Position numbers and translations under genes: made by a program
The notes under the pieces: model-generated
Seen by the model: only the letters and a program-made list of their open reading frames with translations
The model's database searches: none
What the model was told of the DNA's origin: nothing
From: Streptomyces sp. Edi2
GTDB lineage: Bacteria > Actinomycetota > Actinomycetes > Streptomycetales > Streptomycetaceae
Direction of reading: 5' to 3'
Assembly (NCBI RefSeq): GCF_040253635.1
Contig: NZ_JBEJGX010000003.1
Location: forward strand, 1,240,001-1,304,000
DNA length: 64,000 bases
Shown: piece after piece, positions 15,642 through 24,304 of the stretch
How positions within the stretch are numbered: the first letter of the stretch is position 1
How the letters are laid out: each line of letters begins with the position of its first letter

Positions 15642-16286
15642 GTGAGCGCAGACCGGGACCGACTGCAACCGGCGTGCGCTCCGGCGCATGTCCATACGGC
15701 GGAGTTAGCTCCACTCCCCCGCGGTTCGCTCCCGGCCGTCGCGCCGGACCCGTTCGACCGCCAGCTGTCGATCACCTTCGAGGCCTTCCTGGCCACCCAT
15801 GCACGCAAATGGCTGACGTACGCCTATCTGCACACCGGCAGCGAGGCCGCGGCCCGTGAGGTGACCCGGGCGGCGTACGACCGGCTCAGCCGGCTGTGGC
15901 CGCATGCGCTGCGGCAGGCGTCGGTGGAGGCGTACGCCTGGTCGGTCCTCAAGGAACGGGTGGTGGAGTGGCTGTACGACCACCAGCAGCCCACCGCCCT
16001 CACCGAAACCGCCGCGTTCGCCGTCGTCACCCACGCCCTGCTGCGCGAGTGCCAGCAGCAGTTCGCCATGCTGGAGGGCCAGTTGGGGCTGTATGCCGCC
16101 ATCGCCCGGCTGCCGGAGCGGCAGTGCGATGTGATCGTGCTGCGCCATGTCATCGGGTACAGCGACGCACAGATCGGCTCCCTGCTCGGCGTCGACGAAG
16201 TCACCGTCCGCTCCTACGCAAGCCGCGGCAAGCGCAAGCTCGCCGCCGCACTCGGTATCGACCAGGGACATTCCAGGGGGAACTGA
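15642..16286 (+). CDS. ECF-like RNA polymerase sigma factor
   Basis: 214 residues. A region-2-like helical segment (about 43-115, with F-E-A-F-L-A-x-H-A-R-K-W-L and many basic/aromatic residues) is followed by a clear region-4 helix-turn-helix at about 150-203: L-P-E-R-Q-C-D-V-I-V-L-R-H-V-I-G-Y, I-G-S-L-L-G-V, V-T-V-R-S-Y-A-S-R-G-K-R-K-L. It should direct RNA polymerase to a specific promoter set; region 2 is divergent. The GTG at 15642 is chosen because GAGGA lies 6 nt upstream. The next gene starts two bases after the stop and is its likely partner. No recognisable anti-sigma factor follows. Confidence 0.82.
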   Translation: MSADRDRLQPACAPAHVHTAELAPLPRGSLPAVAPDPFDRQLSITFEAFLATHARKWLTYAYLHTGSEAAAREVTRAAYDRLSRLWPHALRQASVEAYAWSVLKERVVEWLYDHQQPTALTETAAFAVVTHALLRECQQQFAMLEGQLGLYAAIARLPERQCDVIVLRHVIGYSDAQIGSLLGVDEVTVRSYASRGKRKLAAALGIDQGHSRGN

Positions 16287-16288
16287 CC

Positions 16289-17041
16289 ATGTCGCACATC
16301 TGCCCCGCGGGCCGCCGGGAAACCGTCGAGACGCTGCTCAGCGCCGCCGCTGCGGTATCCGGTTTCGACGGTCCGGTTCGGTTCGGTGACCTCGAGGACA
16401 CAGGGGTGCCCGGCGGCCTCGGCGCCTTCCTGCGGACGGCGGCAGCGTCGCCGGACGGTCCGCCGACGGCCGAGCGGCCGGTCCGGGACGGACAGGGCGC
16501 GCCCAGCACCTACGCCAGCGCCCGCGACGAGGCCACCCATGAGCTCCAGCTGGCCTGTGCGCTGGTCGTCAATGCGGCGGCGGCCGCGGCGAGCCTGGAA
16601 CGGCTGGTCAACGACCACCACATCGACCCCGAAGGCGCACTGGTCTTCGCCTGTCTGCTGCACATCACCGGCCGCCAGGACGCGGCCCATTTCTGGTGGC
16701 ACTTCGGCGCCGGCGCCGGGAGCCGGACCGCTGCCTACTGTCTGTACCTCTCCCACCGCCGCAACGGTGAGTACCGCGACGCCGCCTACTGGCGCGAACA
16801 GGCCGCGCATGCGCCCGACGAGGAGCGCCGGTCGGCGGCCGCGTTCGACGAGAAGCAGCTGCTGCCGGATGCGGCCCGCCACAATCTTCTCGTCCAGTGG
16901 CACAGCGGGCTCGCCCCGACCCTGCCGAGCGCTCTGGAGAATGTGATCAACCGGCTCGTGGTGGACAGCGACGACGAGGATTTCGGTGAGATCCCCCGCC
17001 CCTCCCCCACGCTCGTCCGGGACCTCGGCGGTGCCCGGTAG
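16289..17041 (+). CDS. Unknown protein co-transcribed with sigma factor
   Basis: 250 residues, no family recognised. The middle (about 80-185) is Ala-rich and looks all-helical, with aromatic/His-rich stretches such as H-F-W-W-H-F-G-A and S-R-T-A-A-Y-C-L-Y-L-S-H-R-R, reminiscent of a helical-repeat (TPR-like) fold. The C-terminus is acidic (V-D-S-D-D-E-D-F). No membrane segment, so it is not a classical membrane anti-sigma factor. It begins two bases after the sigma gene, so the two proteins are made together. A regulator or target of the sigma factor is a guess from position only. Confidence 0.75.
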   Translation: MSHICPAGRRETVETLLSAAAAVSGFDGPVRFGDLEDTGVPGGLGAFLRTAAASPDGPPTAERPVRDGQGAPSTYASARDEATHELQLACALVVNAAAAAASLERLVNDHHIDPEGALVFACLLHITGRQDAAHFWWHFGAGAGSRTAAYCLYLSHRRNGEYRDAAYWREQAAHAPDEERRSAAAFDEKQLLPDAARHNLLVQWHSGLAPTLPSALENVINRLVVDSDDEDFGEIPRPSPTLVRDLGGAR

Positions 17042-17099
17042 CGACGCCGCTCCACCGGCTGTCGACGTCACGCCACCGGTCTGCCTCCGGCTGCCGGAC

Positions 17100-17522
17100 T
17101 CATGAGCCGGCCGGTCCCTCTTCCGGGTCCTCCGCCACCGGCGGCCACTCCGGGCGGCTGGCGTCGGGCACCGTGGCCAGCGCATGACCGACGGTGGGGA
17201 AGCACGAGAAGACGTTGAGGGACTGGGTGCCGACCAGCAGGCGCAGCATCCGTACACCGAGCGAGGCCAGCAGCAGCCTGCCCTCCAGGCGCCGGCACAG
17301 CCATTCCAGGGCGAGCAGGCAGCTCAGCCCGCGGGAGTCGCAGAAGCGCAGCGCGGTCAGATCGAGCACCAGGAAGCGGTGCCCGGCCGACACCACCGAG
17401 CGTGCCTCGGCGAGAAACGCCTGCTCGGTGCGGAGGTCCAGGTCTCCGCTGACGCGCAGGACCGCGCACTCCTCCGCCTGCACGATCGCAGTGACCGCCA
17501 ACGACCGCATCTCCGAGCTCAT
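17100..17522 (-). CDS. STAS-domain anti-sigma factor antagonist-like protein
   Basis: 140 residues. A STAS domain occupies about 8-115: V-L-R-V-S-G-D-L-D-L-R-T, then R-F-L-V-L-D-L-T-A-L-R-F-C-D-S-R-G-L-S-C-L. The D-S in F-C-D-S-R-G includes the serine that is phosphorylated by anti-sigma kinases in classical partner-switching antagonists. The SpoIIE phosphatases in the window are the kind of enzyme that reactivates such proteins, but a direct link is inference. The ATG at 17522 fits the domain start; the frame runs upstream without conservation and the ribosome-binding site is weak. Confidence 0.83.
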   Translation of the reverse strand: MSSEMRSLAVTAIVQAEECAVLRVSGDLDLRTEQAFLAEARSVVSAGHRFLVLDLTALRFCDSRGLSCLLALEWLCRRLEGRLLLASLGVRMLRLLVGTQSLNVFSCFPTVGHALATVPDASRPEWPPVAEDPEEGPAGS

Positions 17523-17843
17523 GCCGTCCAGACTAAGCGCCACGGTCCGCGGCACCACCGCTGCGGCCCTCCGGCGCACAACGGGCCGCCCCGCACTCCC
17601 CGGCCCCTGGGCCCGTACGGACCCGCTGCCAGGGCGATACGGGCACCCGTTCGTGCAGGTGACCAAGGTGACAGCGCCCGCAGGCGGACAGAAACGGTCA
17701 AGTTTTCCGCCGCCGCGGGCAGCGTTTCGCACCTCTCCGGTTGCTATAAACCTGATGCGGGCGGAAACGGGCAGTCCCGTGACCGAACGGAATCCAGAAC
17801 CAGTCAGATCCGGAAGCAGTCAGAATTCGGGCAGGAGTGAGCC

Positions 17844-18605
17844 ATGAGGGCTGAGGAACGCCAGCACCGCATTCTCGCGCTCGCCCGGCAGTCCGGCCGG
17901 GTCGAGGTCGCCGATGCCGCGGCGGAATTCGGGGTCGCCCGCGAGACCGTACGGCGCGATCTGAGCGAGCTGGAGCGCCGGGGCCTGGTCCGGCGTACGC
18001 ACGGTGCGGCCTATCCGGTCGAGAGCGCCGGCTTCGAGACCACACTGGCCCGGCGGGAGACCCAGCAGGTGGAGGAGAAACGCCGGATCGCGGCGGCCGC
18101 CGCGGCGCTGGTGGGCGAGGCCGAGACGGTATTCGTCGACGAGGGCTACACCCCCGAGCTGGTCGCCACACTGCTGCCCACCGACCGTCCGCTGACCGTG
18201 ATCACCGCGTCGCTGCGCACCGCGTCGCTGGTCGCGGCGTCCGAGTCGACCACCGTCCTGCTGGCCGGCGGGCGGGTGCGCGCCGGCACCCAGGCGACGG
18301 TCGGGTCCTGGGCCCGGGACATGCTCGCCCGGTTCGTGATCGACCTGGCGTTCCTGGGGGCGAACGGCATCTCCCGGGAGCACGGTCTGACCACCCCGGA
18401 CCCGGCGGTCGCGGAGGTGAAGGAGCAGGCCGTCCGCTCCTCGCGGCGGCGGGTGCTGGTCGGGGTGCACAGCAAGTTCGGCGCCAGCAGTTTCTGCCGG
18501 TTCGCCGAGGTGCGCGACTTCGACGCGATCGTCACCGACGCGGGGCTGTCCGCGCCGGAGGCACATCGCTATTCGCTCCTGGGGCCGCAGGTGCTCCGGG
18601 TCTGA
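17844..18605 (+). CDS. DeoR-family transcriptional regulator of the sugar/polyol operon
   Basis: 253 residues. N-terminal winged helix-turn-helix (about 6-57: R-Q-H-R-I-L-A-L-A, V-A-D-A-A-A-E-F-G-V-A-R-E-T-V-R-R-D-L). A DeoR C-terminal sensor domain follows (I-A-A-A-A-A-A-L-V, F-V-D-E-G-Y-T, V-L-L-A-G-G-R-V-R, F-L-G-A-N-G-I). Such proteins repress sugar genes until a phosphorylated sugar binds. GGAG 7-8 nt before the ATG. It stands immediately upstream of the ABC importer and dehydrogenase, which it probably controls. In the sensor pocket the usual Asp/Gly-rich sugar-phosphate loop is F-V-D-E-G-Y-T-P, slightly atypical. Confidence 0.92.
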   Translation: MRAEERQHRILALARQSGRVEVADAAAEFGVARETVRRDLSELERRGLVRRTHGAAYPVESAGFETTLARRETQQVEEKRRIAAAAAALVGEAETVFVDEGYTPELVATLLPTDRPLTVITASLRTASLVAASESTTVLLAGGRVRAGTQATVGSWARDMLARFVIDLAFLGANGISREHGLTTPDPAVAEVKEQAVRSSRRRVLVGVHSKFGASSFCRFAEVRDFDAIVTDAGLSAPEAHRYSLLGPQVLRV

Positions 18606-18769
18606 CCGGGACGGGCCGCCCGGACGCATCGGCCACCGGCCCGGCACACCACATCACCCACAGCTGACCGCCGACGGCCGCCCCCGGCCGACGGACGGCT
18701 CCCCGGCGTACCCGCAGGACGGCGTCGTACGCCCCGGAGCCGCCGCGGGTGCGGCCCTCGCCGGACCTC

Positions 18770-18868
18770 CCCGTCCGCCGTCACCGCCCCTCGTCCCTGT
18801 CCCTCCCCCGTCCCCTCGTCCCTTCCCTCCCCGTCCCTTCCCCTCCTCCCCGTCCCCCCAGAAAGGCA
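18770..18868 (+). repeat. Long pyrimidine-rich tract upstream of the ABC importer
   Basis: About 100 bases that are almost only C and T on the plus strand, broken by evenly scattered single Gs and built from degenerate copies of a C-C-C-T-C-G-T-C-C-C-like motif. It fills the space just before the ribosome-binding region of the solute-binding protein gene. Such strand-asymmetric tracts can form unusual DNA structures or bind RNA proteins. Confidence 0.7.
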
Positions 18869-18874
18869 CGAGCC

Positions 18875-20254
18875 GTGAGAGCAAGATCCCCCGGACCAGG
18901 CCGCGGCGGCCGCTCGCTCGGGCTGACCGCCCTCGCCGTCGCCCTGGCGGTGTCCACCACCGGCTGCTATCGCGGCGCCGGCGATGCGGGCAACGACAGC
19001 CGTCACACCATCAACGTCCTGATGGTCAACAACCCGCAGATGGTGGATCTGCAGCGGCTCACCGCCGAGCACTTCACCAAGGAGACCGGCATCAAGGTCC
19101 ACTTCACCGTGCTGCCGGAGGACGACCTGCGCGACAAGATGAGCCAGGACTTCTCCAGCCAGGCCGGGCAGTACGACGTGGCCAGCGTCAGCAACTACGA
19201 GACGCCCATCTACGCCCGCAACGGCTGGCTCGCCCCGCTCGGTGAACGGGCCGCCAAGGACCGCACCTTCGACCAGGGCGACATCCTGAAGCCGGTCCGC
19301 TCCTCCCTCACCGCCGCCGACGGCAAGGTCTACGCGGAGCCGTTCTACGGCGAGTCGTCCTTCCTGATGTACCGCAAGGACCTCCTCAAGGCCGCCGGGC
19401 TGACCATGCCCGCCCGGCCCACCTGGCACCAGGTCGCCGCGCTGGCCGCCAAGCTGGACGGCTCCCGCAAGGGGCTGAAGGGCATCTGTCTGCGCGGCCA
19501 GCCCGGCTGGGGCCAGCTGGCCGCGCCGCTGACCACCGTCGTCAACACCTTCGGCGGCACCTGGTTCGCCAAGGACTGGCAGCAGCAGGTCGACAGCCCC
19601 GAGTTCACCAAGGCCACCCGGTTCTATGTCGATCTGGTGCGGGCGCACGGCCAGGCGGGCGCCCCGCAGGCCGGCTACACCGAGTGCCTCAACGACATGC
19701 AGCAGGGCAAGGTCGCCATGTGGTACGACGCGACGGCCGGTGCCGGTTCGCTGGAGAGCGGCGAATCCAAGGTCGCGGGCAAGGTCGGCTACGCACCGGC
19801 ACCGGTGGAGCGGACCCGTGACGCGGGCTGGCTCTTCACCTGGGCGTGGGGCGTGCAGAAGGCCAGTACGCACCAGGACGCAGCCTGGCAGTTCATCCGC
19901 TGGGCCTCGGGCAAGGGCTACGAGCGGCTGGTGGGCCGCGAACTGGGCTGGTCGAGGGTGCCCGGCGGCAAGCGGGCCTCCCTCTACCGCAACCCCGAGT
20001 ACGCCAAGGCAGCCGGGGCGTTCGCCGGCCCGACCGAGCGGGCGATCAGCTCGGCCCGGCCCGCCGACCCCGGCGTACAGCCGCGGCCGGCCCCCGGGAT
20101 CCAGTTCGTCGGCATCCCCGAGTTCGCCGACCTGGGAACCAAGGTCTCGACCGAGATCAGCGCGGCCATCGCCGGCAAGCAGAGCGTGCCCGAAGCCCTG
20201 AAGAAGAGCCGGCGGCTCGCGCAGGAGGTGTCCGATGCCTACACGCACCACTGA
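18875..20254 (+). CDS. ABC transporter sugar/polyol-binding lipoprotein
   Basis: 459 residues, family 1 extracellular solute-binding protein. The signal peptide is followed by a lipobox-like T-T-G-C at about residue 30, so it is anchored to the outer face of the membrane. The mature part has the usual landmarks: T-I-N-V-L-M-V-N-N-P-Q, L-T-A-E-H-F-T-K-E-T-G-I-K-V, Y-D-V-A-S-V-S-N-Y-E-T-P-I-Y, and G-K-V-Y-A-E-P-F-Y-G-E-S-S-F-L-M-Y-R-K-D-L. The GTG at 18875 is favoured because the signal peptide then starts normally. Overlaps the first permease gene by 20 nt. A dehydrogenase at the operon end suggests a polyol substrate. Confidence 0.92.
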   Translation: MRARSPGPGRGGRSLGLTALAVALAVSTTGCYRGAGDAGNDSRHTINVLMVNNPQMVDLQRLTAEHFTKETGIKVHFTVLPEDDLRDKMSQDFSSQAGQYDVASVSNYETPIYARNGWLAPLGERAAKDRTFDQGDILKPVRSSLTAADGKVYAEPFYGESSFLMYRKDLLKAAGLTMPARPTWHQVAALAAKLDGSRKGLKGICLRGQPGWGQLAAPLTTVVNTFGGTWFAKDWQQQVDSPEFTKATRFYVDLVRAHGQAGAPQAGYTECLNDMQQGKVAMWYDATAGAGSLESGESKVAGKVGYAPAPVERTRDAGWLFTWAWGVQKASTHQDAAWQFIRWASGKGYERLVGRELGWSRVPGGKRASLYRNPEYAKAAGAFAGPTERAISSARPADPGVQPRPAPGIQFVGIPEFADLGTKVSTEISAAIAGKQSVPEALKKSRRLAQEVSDAYTHH

Positions 20255-21224
20255 ACCGGCCCCCGCGGCCGACGCGGCCGCCACGCTCCGGTCCGGCGGT
20301 CCGGACGCGCGCGCCCGTGCCCGCCGCACCGAGCGGGCGAAGAACTGGGCCCGCCGCGCACCACTGCTCCCCGCCCTGGTCTTCCTCGTCGTGGTCACCC
20401 AACTCCCGTTCCTGGCCACGGTGGTGATCTCCTTCACCCGCTGGAACGCGCTGGCCCCGGACAACCGCGGCTTCGCCGCGCTCGACAACTACCGCGCCGT
20501 GTTCACCGACCCGGCGATGCGGGCCTCGGTGGGCACGACGGTGCTGCTGACCGTGACCGTGGTGCTGGTCAGCCTGCTGCTCGGGCTCGGTCTGGCGCTG
20601 CTGCTCGACCGTGGCTTCCGCGGCCGCGGCATCGTCCGCACCCTGCTCATCACGCCGTTCCTCATCGTGCCGGTCGCCTCCGCGCTGCTGTGGAAGCATG
20701 CGCTGTACAACGCCTCGTACGGGCTGCTCAACGGCTCGCTGACCTGGATATGGCGGCTGTTCGGCAGCGAGCATCCGCCGCAGCCGGACTGGATGACCGA
20801 CTCGCCGCTGGCCGCGGTGGAGGCGTCGCTGATCTGGCAGTGGACGCCGTTCATGATGCTGATCCTGCTGGCCGGGCTGCAGAGCCGGGCGTCGGACGCC
20901 GTCGAGGCGGCCCGGATGGACGGCGCCTCCGCCTTCGACATCTTCCGCTATCTGACCCTGCCGCATCTGCGCCGCTACCTCGAACTGGCCGCGCTGCTGG
21001 GCACGGTGTACGTGGTGCAGAACTTCGACGCGGTGTTCACCATCACGTCCGGCGGCCTGGGCACCGCCAACCTTCCGTACACCATCTACCAGACCGTCTA
21101 CCAGTCCCATGACTACGGACGGGCGTCCGCCCAGGGCGTGGTCGTGGTGCTGTGTTCGCTGCTGGTGGCGACTTTCGCGCTGCGCACCGTGTCGTCCCTG
21201 CTGCGCGAGGAGGTCACGTCATGA
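20235..21224 (+). CDS. ABC transporter permease 1 (sugar/polyol)
   Basis: 329 residues with about six membrane helices after a 45-residue basic N-terminus. The binding-protein-dependent transport motif (EAA loop) is visible: E-A-A-R-M-D-G-A-S-A-F-D-I-F-R-Y-L-T-L-P. It forms the channel with the second permease. The ATPase is not in the window; Streptomyces sugar importers commonly share MsiK encoded elsewhere. Overlaps both neighbours (20 nt with the binding protein, ATGA with permease 2). Confidence 0.93.
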   Translation: MPTRTTEPAPAADAAATLRSGGPDARARARRTERAKNWARRAPLLPALVFLVVVTQLPFLATVVISFTRWNALAPDNRGFAALDNYRAVFTDPAMRASVGTTVLLTVTVVLVSLLLGLGLALLLDRGFRGRGIVRTLLITPFLIVPVASALLWKHALYNASYGLLNGSLTWIWRLFGSEHPPQPDWMTDSPLAAVEASLIWQWTPFMMLILLAGLQSRASDAVEAARMDGASAFDIFRYLTLPHLRRYLELAALLGTVYVVQNFDAVFTITSGGLGTANLPYTIYQTVYQSHDYGRASAQGVVVVLCSLLVATFALRTVSSLLREEVTS

Positions 21225-22108
21225 CCACCCTGTCCACGCTGTCCCGGGCCCGCGGCCGCGCCGGATCCCCTGCCACCCGGCGCCGGCGGCGCACCGGCAG
21301 CCTGCTGGGCCTGGCGGCCTGGCTGTGCGGGATCGCCTTCTTCCTGCCCGTCGCCTGGATGGTGCTGACGTCCTTCCACAGTGAGACGGACGCGGCGACC
21401 AACCCGCCCAGCGTCGGCGCCGGACTCAGCCTGCACGGCTACCGCGAGTTCTTCGGGGCGACGGGCGGCGGTGTCAGCCCCTGGCCCCCGCTGATCAACT
21501 CGCTGACCGCCTCCGTCGTCTCCACCCTGCTGGTGCTGCTGCTGGCGGTGCCGGCCGCCTACGCGCTGGCCATCAAGCCGGTGCGCAAGTGGAGCGACGT
21601 CCTCTTCTTCTTCCTCTCCACGAAGATGCTGCCGCTGGTGGCCGGGCTGCTGCCGGTCTACCTCGTCGCGCAGAACACCGGGATGCTCGACAGCATCTGG
21701 CTGCTGGTCATCCTCTACACCTCGATGAACCTGCCGATCGCGGTGTGGATGATGCGCTCGTTCCTCGCCGAGGTGCCGGTGGAGATGCTGGAGGCCGCCT
21801 CGATCGACGGGGCGGGGCTGGCCACCACCCTGACCCGGATCGTCGCGCCGGTCGCGATGCCGGGGATCGCGGCAACGGCCCTGATCTCCTTCATCTTCAG
21901 CTGGAACGAGCTGCTGTTCGCCCGGGTCCTGACCGGCGTCGTGGCCGGAACCTCGCCGGTGTTCCTGACCGGACTCGTGACCAGCCAGGGCCTGTTCCTG
22001 GCCAAGGTGTGCGCCGCCGCCACCGTCATCTCCCTCCCGGTGCTCATCGCCGGGTTCGCCGCCCAGGACAAACTCGTCCAGGGCCTGTCGCTTGGAGCCG
22101 TGAAATGA
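21221..22108 (+). CDS. ABC transporter permease 2 (sugar/polyol)
   Basis: 295 residues, six predicted membrane helices, MalG-like. The EAA loop reads E-A-A-S-I-D-G-A-G-L-A-T-T-L-T-R-I-V-A-P. The N-S-L-T-A-S-V-V-S-T and S-W-N-E-L-L-F-A-R segments are typical of carbohydrate importers of this class. Start and stop both overlap neighbouring genes by four bases (ATGA), so the operon is translated as a coupled unit. Confidence 0.93.
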   Translation: MTTLSTLSRARGRAGSPATRRRRRTGSLLGLAAWLCGIAFFLPVAWMVLTSFHSETDAATNPPSVGAGLSLHGYREFFGATGGGVSPWPPLINSLTASVVSTLLVLLLAVPAAYALAIKPVRKWSDVLFFFLSTKMLPLVAGLLPVYLVAQNTGMLDSIWLLVILYTSMNLPIAVWMMRSFLAEVPVEMLEAASIDGAGLATTLTRIVAPVAMPGIAATALISFIFSWNELLFARVLTGVVAGTSPVFLTGLVTSQGLFLAKVCAAATVISLPVLIAGFAAQDKLVQGLSLGAVK

Positions 22109-23097
22109 AAGCCGCAGTGATCAGCGCCCCCGGCAAGGTCGAGGTCACCACCGTCGAGGACCCGGCGCCGGGCCCCCGCGAGGTCGTGGTCTCCGTCGCA
22201 GGCTGCGGGCTGTGCGGTACCGATCTGCACATCCTCCAGGGGGAGTTCGCACCCACGCTGCCCGTCGTGCCGGGCCATGAGTTCGCCGGTACGGTCGTGG
22301 CGCGAGGCAGCGCGGTCACCGAACTCGCCGAGGGCGACCGGGTGGCCGTCGACCCCTCGCTCTACTGCCACGAGTGCCACTACTGCCGCATCGGCCGCAA
22401 CAACCTCTGTGAGCGATGGGCCGCCATCGGGGTGACCACGGCGGGCGGCGCCGCCGAGTTCGCCGTCGCCCCGGTCGCCAACTGCGTCAAGCTGCCCGAT
22501 CACGTCCGGACCGAGGACGCGGCCCTGATCGAGCCGCTCTCCTGCGCCGTACGCGGCTACGACATCCTGCGCTCGGCACAACTGGGCACCAGCGTCCTCA
22601 TCTACGGCTCGGGCACGATGGGCCTGATGATGCTCGAACTCGCCAAGCGCACCGGCGCGGCCGGGGTCGATGTCGTCGACATCAACCCCGCGCGGCTGGC
22701 CACCGCCCGCACCCTGGGCTGCAGCAACGCGGCCGGTTCCGCCGACGAGCTGGACCGCCCGCGCGGCTGGGACGTGGTCATCGACGCCACCGGCAACGAG
22801 CACGCCATCCAGGACGCCCTGGGACGGGTCGGCAAGGGCGGCACCTTCCTCCAGTTCGGCGTCGCCGACTATGCGGCGCGCGCCACCATCGAGCCCTACC
22901 GCATCTACAACCAGGAGATCACCATCACCGGCTCGATGGCCGTGCTGCACAGCTATGAACGCGCCGCGGAGCTCTTCGCGGCCGGCGCCCTGGACCCGGA
23001 GGTCTTCATCAGCGACCGCCTCCCGCTGGACCAGTATGCCGAGGCCCTGGCCCGCTTCCGGGCGGGCGAGGGGAGGAAGATCCTCGTACGGCCGTGA
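22105..23097 (+). CDS. Zinc-dependent alcohol/polyol dehydrogenase
   Basis: 330 residues of the medium-chain dehydrogenase family. Catalytic zinc ligands C37 and H58-E59 (G-H-E-F-A-G) and the structural zinc cysteines C88, C91, C94 and C102 are all present. An NAD-binding Y-G-S-G-T-M-G-L-M region follows, with D in V-V-D-I-N-P preferring NAD(H). Members of this group oxidise sorbitol, xylitol or similar polyols to ketoses. As the last gene of a polyol-type importer operon it probably starts catabolism of the imported compound. Confidence 0.92.
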   Translation: MKAAVISAPGKVEVTTVEDPAPGPREVVVSVAGCGLCGTDLHILQGEFAPTLPVVPGHEFAGTVVARGSAVTELAEGDRVAVDPSLYCHECHYCRIGRNNLCERWAAIGVTTAGGAAEFAVAPVANCVKLPDHVRTEDAALIEPLSCAVRGYDILRSAQLGTSVLIYGSGTMGLMMLELAKRTGAAGVDVVDINPARLATARTLGCSNAAGSADELDRPRGWDVVIDATGNEHAIQDALGRVGKGGTFLQFGVADYAARATIEPYRIYNQEITITGSMAVLHSYERAAELFAAGALDPEVFISDRLPLDQYAEALARFRAGEGRKILVRP

Positions 23098-23128
23098 GCG
23101 GGCCCCCGGCCACCACCGGGCCGCTCAC
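23094..23128. terminator. Hairpin spanning both convergent stop codons
   Basis: GTGAGCGG-CCC-CGG (23094-23109, with two single-base bulges) can pair with CCGGGCCGCTCAC (23116-23128). The stem contains the stop codon of the dehydrogenase and the stop codon of the regulator gene on the other strand, so it can end both transcripts. Confidence 0.5.
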
Positions 23129-24138
23129 CGCGGGCGGCGGACGGGTGCGAGTTCACCGTGCAGGAGCGCCGTGCCGAGCGGGGTGAGCGTGTGGATGACC
23201 GAGCCTCCGTCGCGCCGGCTGCGGGCCAGGTTCGCCTCGCGCAGGGCGCTCACGTGCTCGCTGGCCGAGGGGGCGGAGACCCGTAGGCGGCGGGCCAGTT
23301 CACCGGTGGTGGCCGGGGCGTCCAGGGCGGCGAGGATACGGGCCCTGGTCCGGCCGAGGAGGGCGGACAGCGCCTGCGGATGGCAGCTGCGGGTGGCGGC
23401 CGGCGCCCAGTCCGTGGCGTGCTGGACGGGATAGACCAGGACCGGCGGGAGGCCGGGGTCGGCGAGCGCGATGGGTCTGCGCCAGCAGAAGTGGGAGGGG
23501 ATCAGCCGCAGTCCGCGGCCGCCCAGGCGCAGATCGCGGTCCTGCGGGTAGTCGACGTGCAGGACCGGTGGCTCCCAGCGGATGGCCGGCCGGAAGGTGT
23601 TGAGCATGCCGTCGACGCCTCCGCGGCAAAGTATGCGGGTGCGGCCGCCCCGGTCGCAGTCGACCGTGGCGGCCGCGCCCGTCCAGTCGGGGGCGATCAC
23701 CGCGCGGTGCACCTGCCCGAACGCGGCGGCCAGCTCGTCGAGCGGCTGCCGGTCTCCCCTGGCCAGCGCGGCGGTCCAGCGCGGGAGCCGGGCCGGCAGC
23801 CCCGCCCTGGCGCACTCCGCGGTCAGCCGCACCCTGGGGGTGTCCCGCAGCCCCTCCAGCCCCGCGGCCAGTCCGTCGCGGGCGGCGTCGGGGGTGAGGA
23901 AGTCCGGGAAGTAGCGGGCGTCGGCCGGGGCCAGGATGCTGATCAGCCGTGCGGCACGGGTCAGGCCCCGCTCGTCCAGCTCGCGGCGCGCACGGGCCCG
24001 CCAGGCCCCGAACACCGGCACCCCGCGTCCCGGCGGCACCAGCTGGTGCAGGGCGAGCACCGTTTCCCACAGTGGGTCGGGCTCGGCGGCGATCTGTACC
24101 CGCGCGATGTCCCGGTCGTCGAAGTGCAGACGCAACAT
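23125..24138 (-). CDS. ArsR-like winged-helix regulator with DUF5937-type N-terminus
   Basis: 337 residues. The first 230 match the pattern of actinobacterial regulators with an N-terminal DUF5937-like domain (start L-R-L-H-F-D-D-R-D-I-A-R-V, then W-E-T-V-L-A-L-H-Q-L). An ArsR-type winged helix is at about 262-330: R-A-R-I-L-A-A-L, T-T-G-E-L-A-R-R-L-R-V-S-A-P-S-A-S-E-H-V-S-A-L-R-E-A, with no metal-binding cysteines in the recognition helix. The ligand is unknown. Converges on the polyol operon, not clearly part of it. Confidence 0.85.
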   Translation of the reverse strand: MLRLHFDDRDIARVQIAAEPDPLWETVLALHQLVPPGRGVPVFGAWRARARRELDERGLTRAARLISILAPADARYFPDFLTPDAARDGLAAGLEGLRDTPRVRLTAECARAGLPARLPRWTAALARGDRQPLDELAAAFGQVHRAVIAPDWTGAAATVDCDRGGRTRILCRGGVDGMLNTFRPAIRWEPPVLHVDYPQDRDLRLGGRGLRLIPSHFCWRRPIALADPGLPPVLVYPVQHATDWAPAATRSCHPQALSALLGRTRARILAALDAPATTGELARRLRVSAPSASEHVSALREANLARSRRDGGSVIHTLTPLGTALLHGELAPVRRPR

Positions 24139-24304
24139 GCGGCCCCCGCGGCATGCTCATGACCCCGTTCTGCCAGGGCCCCCCGTTCGGGGCCCGTGGT
24201 ACGGCCCCGCCGCAAGCCTGCCCGGCGGCAACGGCGGTGTCCAGGGCGGGTTGTGGCCCGTGGGGTGCGCGGGTGGTGGAGGCCGGGAGCGCGGCGCGCC
24301 CGGC

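Noticed and set aside
18569-20488. A 639-residue open frame on the minus strand
   Set aside because: Antisense of the solute-binding protein gene; no recognisable domain.
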